NCBI GenBank assembly: GCA_031256445.1
Contig: JAIRQN010000012.1
Location: 1-35,785, forward strand
Direction: 5' to 3'
DNA length: 35,785 nt
Source of the DNA: Treponema sp.
Lineage (GTDB): Bacteria > Spirochaetota > Spirochaetia > Treponematales > Breznakiellaceae
Each line of letters begins with the position of its first letter. Position 1 is the stretch's first letter. Positions 18,736-29,100 of this stretch are shown here, in pieces. Below the pieces are notes generated by a model. It had not been told where the DNA came from and did not search any database. It worked only from the letters and a program-made list of their open reading frames with translations. A program made the translations under genes and the position numbers.

Positions 18736-21033
18736 TCAATGTACTTCTCCGTCTGAAATTACGGCTGTGCGCACAGGTTTTCCGTCAAGGCAGAGTTTTT
18801 TCCCGTCCGCGCATAAAACCTCATAATTTTTAACAGTAATCGGGTGAGAGAAGAAAGCGTCAATATCAATTTCAACGGGAGCGGCGCTGCCTTCTTCGCC
18901 TTCGGGCAGCAGCCTTGTTCCCGTGGGAAAGGAAGAAGCGTCAAGCACTTCTACCCGCTCCGCCGCCGTGCCTTCCGGGTCAACGCCGCCTTTATCGCCA
19001 GCCGCGAGAAGCATTCCCCGCGACTCAATACCGCGCAGCTTTGCCGGTTTCAGGTTATAGGCCACAATTATTTTCTTTCCGAGCAGTTGCTCTTCTGTGT
19101 AGAAAGGAACAAGACCCGAAACAATTTGACGCTCTTCGCGGACTCCGTAAACGCCTTCTGCTGTTTCCAGATTAATAACATAGAGTTTATCCGCTTTGGG
19201 GTGCCGTTCAATTTTTTCAATTTTCGCTGCGCGCAGATCCATTACTGCCGAAAAAGACGGTTTCGCCTCTTCCCTTTCCTTCTGATTCCCCGAATAACGC
19301 TCCCGCAGCGCGTCTATCTGCTCATTTTCCAGCCTGGTAAAGAGGACTTCGCTTTTTATCACAGCGTTTTCGCCGGGACCGGAGGCTTTGCCAATGCTGT
19401 TCCAGTTAAATGAACTGCCGAGCTTAAGATCAAAGAAAGAGGCAATCCTTGAAGCCGCCGCGGGCATATACGGTTCTATTAATACGGATAAATCGCGCAC
19501 AAGGAACGTAAGACCGCGGATTACAGCCTGCGCCTTTTGCGGATCGTCATTTCGCAGCCGCCACGGTTCGTTATCCTGAAAATATTTATTTGCGAACGAA
19601 GAAAGCTCGAACACTTCCCTGAAGGCATCGCGTAATTCCGCCTTATCAAGTTTTTCGGCAATTGATTTTTCGCGTTTGACCGCTTCTTCCCAGAAAGCGC
19701 CGCAGGATGCATCGCACCCGCCGGATGCGCCGTTGTTTTCCGCCTGCGGGATATTGCCGTCATAATAGCGCGTAACAAAGGTGAGCGTGCGGTTTACAAG
19801 ATTTCCAAGGTTGCCGATGAGCTCGGAATTAACCTTCTCCTGAAAATCTTTCCAGGTAAACTGCGCGTCAGATTTTTCCGGACGGTTGTAGAAAATATAA
19901 AAACGCCAGACATCCGCGGGGATTCCGGTCTCCATCGCATCGGTTCCAAAAACGCCGACTCCCCTGGATTTTGAAAATTTTCCGTTTTCGTAATTCAGGT
20001 ATTCAGTGCTGGACATATGGTGAAGCATTGTCCATCTGCCGCCTGTATCGCAACTGCCCAAAAGACTGGAAGGAAAAATTACAGTGTGAAACGGAATATT
20101 GTCTTTTCCGATAAACTGAAAAAGGTCTGTTTCGTCAGGGCTTTTCCACCAGTAATTTACAAAATCCTGCCAGTGTTTAAACTGCGCGCAATTTCCCGCC
20201 TTTCCGCCGTTTACAATTTCTTCGCCCAAATTTCCTGTAATGGAAATGTACCCTATGCATGCGTCAAACCAGACATAAAAGACTTTATTCTCGTAGCCGG
20301 GGCGCGGAACTGGTATTCCCCATTTTAAATCCCTCGTTATTGCGCGTTCTTTTAAGCCGTCGCGAATCCACGCGTTTGTCATCTGAATCGCGTTATTCGC
20401 CCAGAAACCTTTAACAGACGCGGTTTTTATCCAGTCTTCCAGTTTCTCCCTTATGGCCGGAAGGTTAATATAAAGATGATTTGTTTTTTGAAGAGAAGGC
20501 GTGCCTGCGCACACTGAACACTGAGGTTCCTTTAAATCGGTAGGGTCCAGCAGCTTCTGGCACGCTTCGCACTGATCTCCGCGCGCTTCGGCGCTGCCGC
20601 AGTGGGGACAGGTTCCTCGGATATAACGATCCGCCAAAAATCTGGAACAATTTGAACAAAAGAACTGTTCTATTGTCTTTTCACTGATATAGCCGGCTTT
20701 ATCCAGTTTTTGAAAAATATCCTGGGTTACAGCCGTTTGCACCGGAGTGCTGGTTCTGCCGAATTTGTCAAAGGCGATGTCAAACCATTTGTAGATATCC
20801 GCATGTATCGCGTGGTAGCGGTCGCACAACTGCTGCGGAGTTAAACCTTCCTGCGCCGCTTTCGTTTCTGTAGCGGTGCCGTATTCGTCAGTGCCGCAAA
20901 TGTAGAGAGTCTCGTAGCCTGCGAGTCTGCAAAAACGCGCGAAGGCATCCGCGGACAGCACCTGAATTAAATTTCCCAGGTGCGGGACATTATTCACATA
21001 GGGTAATGCTGATGTAACAAGTCTTTTTTTCAT
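18736..21033 (-). CDS. metG: Methionyl-tRNA synthetase
   Basis: The 765-residue class I enzyme charges tRNA-Met. The Rossmann fold begins LVTSALPYVNNVPHLGN (HIGH variant), the zinc knuckles are CSNC, CPHC, CEAC and CSVC (about residues 125-180), and the second signature is KFSKSRG (KMSKS variant). An alpha-helical anticodon domain follows. The C-terminal Trbp111/EMAP-like tRNA-binding domain starts at about residue 600 (VMDLRAAKIEKIERHPKADKL) and includes the RGMLLAA motif. About 50 further residues follow that domain, making it longer than E. coli MetG (677). It lies 30 nt downstream of rbfA in the same operon. Confidence 0.97.
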   Translation of the reverse strand: MKKRLVTSALPYVNNVPHLGNLIQVLSADAFARFCRLAGYETLYICGTDEYGTATETKAAQEGLTPQQLCDRYHAIHADIYKWFDIAFDKFGRTSTPVQTAVTQDIFQKLDKAGYISEKTIEQFFCSNCSRFLADRYIRGTCPHCGSAEARGDQCEACQKLLDPTDLKEPQCSVCAGTPSLQKTNHLYINLPAIREKLEDWIKTASVKGFWANNAIQMTNAWIRDGLKERAITRDLKWGIPVPRPGYENKVFYVWFDACIGYISITGNLGEEIVNGGKAGNCAQFKHWQDFVNYWWKSPDETDLFQFIGKDNIPFHTVIFPSSLLGSCDTGGRWTMLHHMSSTEYLNYENGKFSKSRGVGVFGTDAMETGIPADVWRFYIFYNRPEKSDAQFTWKDFQEKVNSELIGNLGNLVNRTLTFVTRYYDGNIPQAENNGASGGCDASCGAFWEEAVKREKSIAEKLDKAELRDAFREVFELSSFANKYFQDNEPWRLRNDDPQKAQAVIRGLTFLVRDLSVLIEPYMPAAASRIASFFDLKLGSSFNWNSIGKASGPGENAVIKSEVLFTRLENEQIDALRERYSGNQKEREEAKPSFSAVMDLRAAKIEKIERHPKADKLYVINLETAEGVYGVREERQIVSGLVPFYTEEQLLGKKIIVAYNLKPAKLRGIESRGMLLAAGDKGGVDPEGTAAERVEVLDASSFPTGTRLLPEGEEGSAAPVEIDIDAFFSHPITVKNYEVLCADGKKLCLDGKPVRTAVISDGEVH

Positions 21034-21063
21034 ACTGATAAATGATAACTTAAAAAAGCCCTG

Positions 21064-21411
21064 TCAATCAACAACCAGCTTCTCTATCTTTTTAATAAGA
21101 TCGAAACTGTCGCCGACGCTTGTGTCGGCATGAAAACGCAGAACAGGTGTTTTTCGTATGCGCATGGAAGAACCAAGCTGAGACTGAATAAAACCGGCGG
21201 CGCTCTGCAGGCCTTCTGTTCCTTTTTTTATATTCAGGCCGCGTATATCCGATACATAAACATCCGCGCAGGAAAGGTCTTTGGAAACATCAACCTTTGT
21301 AATTGACAGGAACGGGCTTACCCTTTTGTCTTTAATTCTGCCTTCAAGAACAAGAGCGCTTATTTTTTCCTGAATGACCTGCCCCAGCCGCTGAGTCCGG
21401 TAAAAGGACAT
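21064..21411 (-). CDS. rbfA: Ribosome-binding factor A
   Basis: The 115-residue single KH-type domain protein matches the RbfA family in length and pattern (RLGQVIQEKISALVLEG, the strand SITKVDVSKDLSCADVYVS, the C-terminal RKTPVLRFHADTSVGDSFDL). It binds the immature 30S subunit near the 16S rRNA 5' end and helps late maturation and cold adaptation. It starts 1 nt after infB, as expected for tight coupling in the rimP-nusA-infB-rbfA operon. truB and rpsO, which often follow, are absent; metG follows instead. Confidence 0.95.
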   Translation of the reverse strand: MSFYRTQRLGQVIQEKISALVLEGRIKDKRVSPFLSITKVDVSKDLSCADVYVSDIRGLNIKKGTEGLQSAAGFIQSQLGSSMRIRKTPVLRFHADTSVGDSFDLIKKIEKLVVD

Positions 21412-21412
21412 A

Positions 21413-23953
21413 TCAGGAAGAACTCAGTTTGCGCGCGACTTCGATAATTTCGATAAGCTCAAAAGAATCGCCTGTTTTTATATCATCAAAACCGTCAAGG
21501 CCGATGCCGCATTCGTAACCAGCCTGCACTTCGCGCACATCGTCCTTAAAGCGCTTAAGGGACGCGATTTTTCCGCTGTGAATGACAATTTGATCCCTTA
21601 TTACGTTAACCGTGCAGCTGCGCCTGACAGTGCCTGTTAGCACATAACAGCCGGCGATAGTTCCTATTTTGGGAACCTTGAACGTATCGCGGACTTCTAC
21701 AGTCGCCGCAACCTCTTCTTTTGTGTCCGGCTTTAACATTCCCTCCATGGCCTGTTTTATTTCGTCAACCGCCCTGTAGATAATATTGTATTTTCTTATA
21801 TCCACTTTTTCCTGTTCGGCGAGTATTTTCGCTTTTGGCAGAGGGCGGACATTAAAGCTGATTACAATAGCGTTAGACGCAATCGCGAGATCCACGTCTC
21901 CCTCGTTGACAGGGCCGGGAAGCGCCTGAATGACATGAAGCCGTATTTCCTTTGTGGAGAGTTTTTCAAGGCTTGATTTAAGAGCCTCCGCCGAACCCTG
22001 AACATCCGCTTTTATAATAACCTTTAATTCCTGGATTGCGCCGTCAGTGATCATGTCATGGAGGTTATCCATGGTGATCTTCTTGATTGTCTTCGCGTCT
22101 TCAAAACGTTTTAATTCCTGCCGCTTGGAAGAATATTCGCGCGCTACCCTTTCGTCAGATACTACCTGCAGAGGGTCTCCTGCATTGGGGATGCCTTCAA
22201 AACCGAGCACCTCAACGGGCATGGAAGGAGTAGCCCTTGTAAGCCTGTCTCCCTTGTCGTTGAAAATGGCCCTGACCCTGCCCGGCCAGATGCCGGCGAC
22301 AAACGAATCGCCGACAGCGAGCGTTCCCCTTTCTACCATCACAGTCGCTACAATGCCGCGCCCGTGATCAACTTTCGATTCCAGAATTTTACCTTCTGCG
22401 CTGCGCTGGAAATTGGCCTTTAAGTCCAAAAGTTCGGATTGAAGAAGAATAGACTCTATTAATTTATCTATGCCTATTTTCTGCAGAGCCGAAAGTTCAA
22501 CAAACATTGTCTGCCCGCCCCAGTCTTCCGGCATAAGCCCCAGCTCGGAAAGCTTGCTTTTTACCTTGTCAGGGTTAGCGTCAGGTTTGTCTATTTTATT
22601 AACCGCTACAATAATGGGAACATCCGCGTCCTTTGCATGATTAATAGCCTCGATTGTCTGGGGCATTACCCCGTCATCGGCGGCGACAACAAGAACAACG
22701 ATGTCAGTTATCTGCGCGCCGCGCGCCCTCATGCGGGTAAAGGCTTCATGGCCCGGAGTATCCAGGAATGTAATTCCGCCGTGCGGAGTTTCCACCATGT
22801 ACGCGCCGATATGCTGGGTAATGCCGCCGAACTCTCCCGATACAACATCGGACTGCCGTATGGCATCAAGCAGCTTGGTCTTGCCGTGATCAACATGCCC
22901 CATAACGGTAACAACAGGAGGACGCGGCAGTAAAACCGCGTTATCGTCAGATTCAGTCTCGATTACAGTTTCATCATAAAGGCTGACAATTTTTACATCG
23001 GCGCCGAATTCAGCCGCAAGAATGGTGGCGGTATCAGCGTCGATCTGCTGGTTAATGGTGACCATCTGCCCCATACTCATTAGTTTCTGAATAAGGTCTG
23101 ACGCTTTAAGGTTCATTTTTCTGGCCAGTTCAGAAACCGAGACTACTTCCATAATTTCAATGGATTTCGGCACTGGATTGGTCACATGGGTTATTTTTTT
23201 CTTGGTTTGAAGGAGTTTTTCCTCCATCTCAAGTTCTTTTTCTTTACGGTTATATACAGGTTTCTTGGCGATGAATTTCCGTTTGGACGGGCTCTTCCCT
23301 TCCGGTATCGGGCTTGCCGGAGCTGCGCCGGTTCCGTGACCGCTTCGGCCGGGGGCGGGACGCTGTCCAAAATTGCCAAAGCCCGGTTTCTGTCCCGGTT
23401 TCGGCGGGAATCCGGATTTCTGGCCGCCTGAACCTGCCGGCCGCTGGCTGTGCCCAAACCCGCCCTTTCCGGCAGGCGCGTCATTATGCTTGTGGCCTGT
23501 ACGCGCAGGAGGGCGGGAAGGTCTCTGCCCCGGAGAACCGTGGTGCCCTCCGACAAGTTTACCGCCTACCCTTCCGGCGGCGGCGGCAGGGCGCTGCGCT
23601 ATCGGGAAAGAACTAATCCTTGTGCCTGAGGAGGCTTCGTTCGCTTCATGCGGCAAAGCCGAACGCACGGGATTCTTTTCCGGCGCTTTCCTGTCCGTGT
23701 CTTCTGACGGAGCTTCTGATTTTCTTGAATGAGGCGTCTTACCAGAGGGAACACTGACTACTACTTTCGATTGAACCTTCTTTACTACAGCCGCATCCTG
23801 CGGTGAAGCAATGCGCGCGGAAGGCTTTTTCATCACTACCTTTACCTTACGGCGCTCGCCGGGCTCCGCGGGACTCTTTCCCGCGTCAATCTCAGCCTGG
23901 GAATGCTTAATCAATTGAGCTTTTGGTTTTTTTGTGTCAGTTTCTTCCGCCAT
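21413..23953 (-). CDS. infB: Translation initiation factor IF-2
   Basis: The 846-residue GTPase brings fMet-tRNA to the 30S subunit. The N-terminal 240 residues are low-complexity: a Lys/Pro/Ser-rich part, then a Gly/Arg/Pro/Gln-rich stretch (about 130-230). The IF2-N domain is near 265-330 ([20 protein letters not shown]). The G domain has P-loop GHVDHGKT, switch [10 protein letters not shown] and NKID. Domains II, III and the fMet-tRNA-binding C2 domain follow. It is 12 nt from nusA and 1 nt from rbfA. The Gly/Arg-rich insertion is typical of treponemes and is probably disordered. Confidence 0.97.
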   Translation of the reverse strand: MAEETDTKKPKAQLIKHSQAEIDAGKSPAEPGERRKVKVVMKKPSARIASPQDAAVVKKVQSKVVVSVPSGKTPHSRKSEAPSEDTDRKAPEKNPVRSALPHEANEASSGTRISSFPIAQRPAAAAGRVGGKLVGGHHGSPGQRPSRPPARTGHKHNDAPAGKGGFGHSQRPAGSGGQKSGFPPKPGQKPGFGNFGQRPAPGRSGHGTGAAPASPIPEGKSPSKRKFIAKKPVYNRKEKELEMEEKLLQTKKKITHVTNPVPKSIEIMEVVSVSELARKMNLKASDLIQKLMSMGQMVTINQQIDADTATILAAEFGADVKIVSLYDETVIETESDDNAVLLPRPPVVTVMGHVDHGKTKLLDAIRQSDVVSGEFGGITQHIGAYMVETPHGGITFLDTPGHEAFTRMRARGAQITDIVVLVVAADDGVMPQTIEAINHAKDADVPIIVAVNKIDKPDANPDKVKSKLSELGLMPEDWGGQTMFVELSALQKIGIDKLIESILLQSELLDLKANFQRSAEGKILESKVDHGRGIVATVMVERGTLAVGDSFVAGIWPGRVRAIFNDKGDRLTRATPSMPVEVLGFEGIPNAGDPLQVVSDERVAREYSSKRQELKRFEDAKTIKKITMDNLHDMITDGAIQELKVIIKADVQGSAEALKSSLEKLSTKEIRLHVIQALPGPVNEGDVDLAIASNAIVISFNVRPLPKAKILAEQEKVDIRKYNIIYRAVDEIKQAMEGMLKPDTKEEVAATVEVRDTFKVPKIGTIAGCYVLTGTVRRSCTVNVIRDQIVIHSGKIASLKRFKDDVREVQAGYECGIGLDGFDDIKTGDSFELIEIIEVARKLSSS

Positions 23954-23965
23954 AACTTTCCTTTT

Positions 23966-25450
23966 TTATTCCTCTTCTTCGTATTCAAAACTCAAGCCGA
24001 TGCCGCAGCTTGGACATGTAGTCATGTCAACCGTTATCTTTGCGCCGCATTCCGGACATTCATATTCCTCTGCTTCCGAAGCGGCTTCGCTTTCTTCCCT
24101 TTCTCCGTCCGCAGTTTTTTCTTCCTGGGTTTCTTCAAATGATTCATCATCGACAATTTCCACATATTCTTCGATAAGCTTGCGCAGTTCATTAAGCTGA
24201 TCGGCTGTAAGCCCCTTGGCTTCAAGTTCTTCCTGCTCAAGGGCAAGGAAGTCCTCGATAAAATCTACGCCGTTATCAAGCAGGGTTTGGGCTATGCGGC
24301 TGTCCACGCCAGGCAGTTCGCTGATGCGTGAAATTTCGTCGTTGTAGGTTTCCGCGTCTCCGAAGAGCTCCGAAACGGCGCGCCTTGATTCTGCGGCGAT
24401 GTCCATTTCGGAAAACTGCGTTTCGGTTTTTACGTCTATATTCCAGTCTACAAGCCTGTTGGCAAGGCGCACATTCAGTCCCTGTTTGCCGATTGCAAGC
24501 GACAGCATTGAGTCGTTTACAACAGCCAGCGCCTGATGCTTGCCTTCGTCCAGTATTATCACCTCACGAACTTCGGCGGGCGAGAGCGCGTTTTTGATAA
24601 AACGCCTTGGATCGGGATCGTATTTAAGAATGTCGATTTTTTCGCCTTCCAGTTCCTTTATTACAGCCTGAATGCGCACGCCTTTAAGGCCTACGCACGC
24701 CCCTACCGGATCTACATCTTCGCGGTTGGAATATACGGCAAGTTTAGTCCTGAAACCCGGTTCGCGGACAATTTTATGAATCTCTACGGTTTTGTCATAA
24801 ATTTCGGGCACTTCCAGTTCAAAAATAGCGCGGACAAATTCGGTATGCGTCCTGGAAAGCACAATTTGCAGTCCGGCGGTGTCTTTCTTTACTTCCGCGA
24901 TAAGGGCTTTAATTCTGTCGTTGACATGGTATGTCTCTCTTGGAGATTGAAATTTTTTGGGAAGAACGCCTTCGATCTTTCCAAGGTCTACATAAATTGT
25001 CCCGTTACGCTCGCGCTGGTAGTAGCCGATTATTATCTCGCCTACCTTGTCCTTGTACTCGGAATAAAGGCTGTCTTTTTGAATTTCCCTGATAGTCTGA
25101 TGCGCCGTCTGTTTCGCGCTTTGAACCGCAATCCTGTCAAACTGCTTTGGATCTAACTCTACCAGTATCTCATCCCCGATTTCGGCTTCAGGAATTAACT
25201 CTCTTGCGTCAAGCAAATCAATTTCCGTTACAGGATCATAAACTCCGTCTTGTTCCACAACTTTTTTCTTCGCGTAAATCGTAACTTCCAAATTCTCGTC
25301 ATCAAATTGAACAACGGCATTATCAGCGTTGCCAAAACGGTGTTTATAAGCGGCAATCAGCGTATTTTCAATTGTCCGCAGTATCAGCTCTTCAGGGATT
25401 CCCCTGTCCTGATTTAACTGCCGGATCGCCTGCGACATATCTGTTCCCAA
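23966..25450 (-). CDS. nusA: Transcription termination/antitermination factor NusA with a C-terminal zinc ribbon
   Basis: The start is TTG at 25450: AGGAGG (25457-25462) is 6 nt away, while the next ATG (25438) would be 18 nt away. The 494-residue protein has the NusA N-terminal polymerase-binding domain (1-125), S1 domain (about 130-200), two KH domains (about 205-345) and a helix-hairpin-helix unit (ISELPGVDSRIAQTLLDNGV). After an acidic linker it ends with a CX2C-X10-CX2C zinc ribbon (C465, C468, C479, C482), which is not part of the well-studied E. coli or B. subtilis proteins. NusA controls pausing and intrinsic termination. Its operon leader has a terminator-like hairpin, so feedback is plausible. 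Confidence 0.96.
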   Translation of the reverse strand: MGTDMSQAIRQLNQDRGIPEELILRTIENTLIAAYKHRFGNADNAVVQFDDENLEVTIYAKKKVVEQDGVYDPVTEIDLLDARELIPEAEIGDEILVELDPKQFDRIAVQSAKQTAHQTIREIQKDSLYSEYKDKVGEIIIGYYQRERNGTIYVDLGKIEGVLPKKFQSPRETYHVNDRIKALIAEVKKDTAGLQIVLSRTHTEFVRAIFELEVPEIYDKTVEIHKIVREPGFRTKLAVYSNREDVDPVGACVGLKGVRIQAVIKELEGEKIDILKYDPDPRRFIKNALSPAEVREVIILDEGKHQALAVVNDSMLSLAIGKQGLNVRLANRLVDWNIDVKTETQFSEMDIAAESRRAVSELFGDAETYNDEISRISELPGVDSRIAQTLLDNGVDFIEDFLALEQEELEAKGLTADQLNELRKLIEEYVEIVDDESFEETQEEKTADGEREESEAASEAEEYECPECGAKITVDMTTCPSCGIGLSFEYEEEE

Positions 25451-25479
25451 CTTGTACCTCCTGTGATGAAACCCGGTAA

Positions 25480-25980
25480 CTAATTATCGAGTTTTGCTTT
25501 CGCAATTATTTCATAGGTTAACCGCACGTTACCTTCTTTCGTCTTTATCACAATTCCCTCTTTATCCGCAGATTCCAAAATCCCCTCTTGCCATTCCGTT
25601 ATATCAGTACAATAACAGCGCACATTTTTGCCTAAATAGCGCGAAAACTCCGCTCCGTCCTTAATTGAACGGTTTACCCCCGGCGATGATACCTCTAAAT
25701 AGATATCCTGCCTTTCAAAAAGCAATTCCAGCCTGGGAGTAACCGCCCGATGTACTTTTGAACAGTCATCCGTGCCGATAGCGCCCGCGCCGTTATATAT
25801 AACCAGCTTTACCTGGACGCTCCCCTTATGCCTTGAAACCGCCAATTCAATAAGGCTATACCCAAGCCCTTCCAGAATTGCCTCCAGCGGCCTGCGTATA
25901 TCCAGCGGTACGGCGTTTAATTCATGGTTTTGCGCGGGGATTTTCGCCGCAAAATCCGTATCTGTAGCGGTATACCGCAT
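25480..25980 (-). CDS. rimP: Ribosome maturation factor RimP
   Basis: The ATG at 25980 is preferred (166 residues, close to the family's 150) because AAAGGG precedes it. The ATG at 25999-26001 sits in the T-tract of a terminator-like hairpin. The family core is seen in LEGLGYSLIELAVSRHKG, then the DDCSKVHRAV motif, YLEVSSPGVNRSI and the C-terminal Sm-like barrel. RimP is needed for 30S assembly. It is the first gene of the operon, 29 nt upstream of nusA. Confidence 0.93.
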   Translation of the reverse strand: MRYTATDTDFAAKIPAQNHELNAVPLDIRRPLEAILEGLGYSLIELAVSRHKGSVQVKLVIYNGAGAIGTDDCSKVHRAVTPRLELLFERQDIYLEVSSPGVNRSIKDGAEFSRYLGKNVRCYCTDITEWQEGILESADKEGIVIKTKEGNVRLTYEIIAKAKLDN

Positions 25981-26001
25981 CGCTTTACCCTTTAAAGCCA
26001 T

Positions 26002-26030
26002 AAAAAAAGAGGCTCAACAAGCCCCTTTTT
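26002..26030 (-). terminator. Terminator-like hairpin between the rimP promoter and rimP (candidate attenuator)
   Basis: Read on the minus strand, AGGGGCT pairs with AGCCTCT (7 bp, one G-U) around a 5-nt loop and is followed by seven T residues. On the plus strand a shorter T-tract also follows, so it can work both ways. It ends the kinase transcript from 26102, but it also lies about 20 nt after the predicted rimP transcription start, so rimP-nusA transcripts must pass it. Confidence 0.75.
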
Positions 26031-26053
26031 AAATTGAAAATTATACTAATAAC

Positions 26054-26082
26054 AAGATACCGTTATTATTAAATAATGTCAA
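26054..26082 (-). promoter_or_regulatory. Promoter of the rimP-nusA-infB-rbfA operon
   Basis: Perfect -35 TTGACA (26077-26082) and -10 TATCTT (26054-26059) are 17 nt apart on the minus strand. Transcription should start near 26047, just before the terminator-like hairpin at 26002-26030. Confidence 0.6.
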
Positions 26083-26101
26083 TAGAGCGGCTGAATTTTT
26101 T

Positions 26102-29100
26102 TTAAGGCATGCATTCTTTTGCAATCGCGGCAGCTTCTTCAAATTCACTGTGTAAAAGATGTTCCGTAATCAGGCTTAGATTTTCTTTTATGGAATGCGG
26201 CCATGGTTTTTTCTTCAGCTCCGCAAGAGCCTTCTTGGCGGCATTTTTATCATAAGCGGCGCATGCTTCTTCCATAACGAGCAGTTTTTCCCTTAAATAC
26301 TGAATATCATCCGCTTCTTCGACGGCTTCAATTTCATCGTTTTTATCATCAGCCGGCCTGATTCTGTCAATCAGATCGCGCAGGGAAGAGATGAATACAG
26401 GGAGTTTTTCCAGAATAAAAGCGGTATTTTTTTCCCTTCCGGCCTGTTCAAGTTCATAGGCGGACTGGGAAAGATCCGCCTCTGAGACATTTGCCAGCGC
26501 GCTTTTCATCGCGTGCGTATTGATTATCAGCATTGACATATCATCTTCCCTGGAGCATTGGCTGCGCAGAATCATTTCGAGTATTCCCGCTGATTTTTCG
26601 GCGTCACGGATGAAGAATTCCGTCAACTGCGAATCAGTTGACTGTTTATATTTTCCCGCGGTATACAGCTTTGACTTCTGCTTTCGCGCTGACTCAAGCA
26701 CCTGCTCCGATTGCCTGTCGCGGATTAATTTATTCAGGGAAGAGTTAAGCTGGCGGATATCAATTGGCTTGGAAATAAAATCGTTAAACCCGTTGGTAAG
26801 GAACATTTCCGCCTGCCCCGTAAGCGCGTTAGCTGTAAGGGCAACAATGGGCTTGCTGTAACCAAGACTGCGCATTATATTAACCGTTTCAATGCCGTCC
26901 ATTCTGGGCATCATGTGATCCATGAATATTACATCGTATGTTTTGCCGCTTTTGATTATGTCAATCGCTTCAAACCCGCTTAAGGCTGTATCTATGGAAA
27001 GCCCGTAGGGAGCGAGCAGCCCTCTTGCCACATAAAGGTTTGTTTCAACATCATCAACAATCAGAACGCGGCCGTACGGCATAAAATCCTGCGTTATCTG
27101 CGCGTTCCTCATTTTTGACGTGTTTTTTAGGTTCAGCGTTTTAAGGTTATCGGCAAGTTCTTTTCCCAGAACAGCGTCTCCTTCGTATTTCTGCGGAAGC
27201 CGCACTGTAAAGACAGATCCCGTACCCGGCGTGCTTTCCGCGTTTATCTCTCCGCTCATCATCTTGACCAAATTCTGGGTTATATTCATGCCAAGTCCCG
27301 TTCCTTCAGTCTTCCGGTTCGCTTCCTGGTTAAAACGGGAATATTTAATGCCCAGCTTACGCACCTGATCTTCGGTCATGCCCTGTCCTGTATCTGTTAC
27401 GCGCAATACCAGCGTTACGCTGCCTGCGCCGCCGGCCTGCTCGCAGAATACATCCAGATTTATCATGCCCTCGTGCGTGTATTTGAAAGCGTTGGACAGA
27501 ATGTTGTTCAGTATTTGTTTAATCCGCAGTTCGTCTCCGATTAAAGCCACCGGTATTTTCTCATTTACATCAAGCAAAAATTCAATGGGTTTGCTTTCGT
27601 AGCGCATAATATTCAGTTTGACGGTATCGTGGATAAGGCTGGCGATATTGTACTGAGCGCAGGAAAGTTCCAGTTTGCCCGCCTCAATTTTGGACAGATC
27701 CAGAATATCATTGATAATGCCGAGCAGGAGGTCGCCTGAGTTATAAATTCTTTCCAGCGCTTCTTTTGTGGCAAGCGGAATCTGCTCATCCTGAAGCTGA
27801 ATTTCCGTTATGCCCAGAATGGCGTTCATCGGCGTGCGGATTTCATGGCTCATTTTCGCAAGAAAATCGCTTTTGGCCTTGTTGCTCTCCTCGGCAATTT
27901 CCGCCCTGTGCATTTCCGCTATCATTGCCTTTAATTCCCTTAAGTCTCTGATATATCCGGCAATCGCGTACTCGCCCCTGAATTTTACCCGTACAAGCGT
28001 TACTTCGGCAGGTATCGGTTCGCTGTCCAGTTTCTGAAAAATCCATTCAAAACGGGCATACCCTTCTTCAAACGCCTCATCCGCGTATTTGTTAAACTGA
28101 AATGATGACATTGAACCGTCAGCCTGATATTCCGGCGATAATTTGTGGAAATTGGCCGATAGTTCCTGTTTACCTGGCAATCCGAACAGTCTCAGCGTTT
28201 CATGGTTGCATTCCACGACCTTCAGTTTTTTATCAAACAAACAGGAGCTTAACGGAGTAGCGTCGAATAAAAGCTGGGTACATTCGTCCGCCTCGCGCAT
28301 TTTTTCCATCATTTTCCTGATCGCGCGCAGATCGCGGACATATCCTGCAACCATGTAATCATTTCTGTAATTAACGCGCACAAGCGTAATCTCGCATGGT
28401 ATCGGCTCTCCGTTTAACTTGCGGTGCGTCCATTCAAAACTGCAATATCCTTCTTCAAAAGCTTTTCCTATGTACTCAATCAGTTTCGTTTTTGAAAGAT
28501 TGCCGTCCTGCTGATACTCGGGTGAAAGCTCATAAAACCGCTCCAGGTACTCATTCTTGCCTGAAATCCCGAACAACTTGAGCGCTTCGCTGTTACAGTC
28601 TATATTCACATAATTCCTGTCCCAGAAATTTGCACATAACGGAGTGGCGTCAAGCATTATTTTTGTGCGCTCCTCGGCTCTTTTTCTTGACATAATGATG
28701 CTGAGCAGAATGGCGCTCAGACCGGCCGCGAATATTATTCCAAGCGCGACAAGGATATACGCGATATTTGTAACGCTTTGATAGTATTTTTTGGCGTACG
28801 CGATAATCGCCAGATACCACCCGTTATTTAACTCGCGGATAAACAGAACAGACTCATTGCCGTTGTAATCGGTCGCTTTACGTTCTGATATCTGTATTCC
28901 GTCTTTTAAATCTCTTTCAATGGCAAGGCCGTCATTCATCTGACGCAGGTGTTTGCCCGCGTAAGCCGGATGCGGGTGAGCCAGCACATAGAAATTTTTA
29001 TCCAGAAGGATTCCGTAACTGTCATCTGTGGCAAAGGTATTAACAGCGTATTCGGCAATCCTGTCAAGGAGAATATCAAGGCCTACAATTCCGAGCCGCT

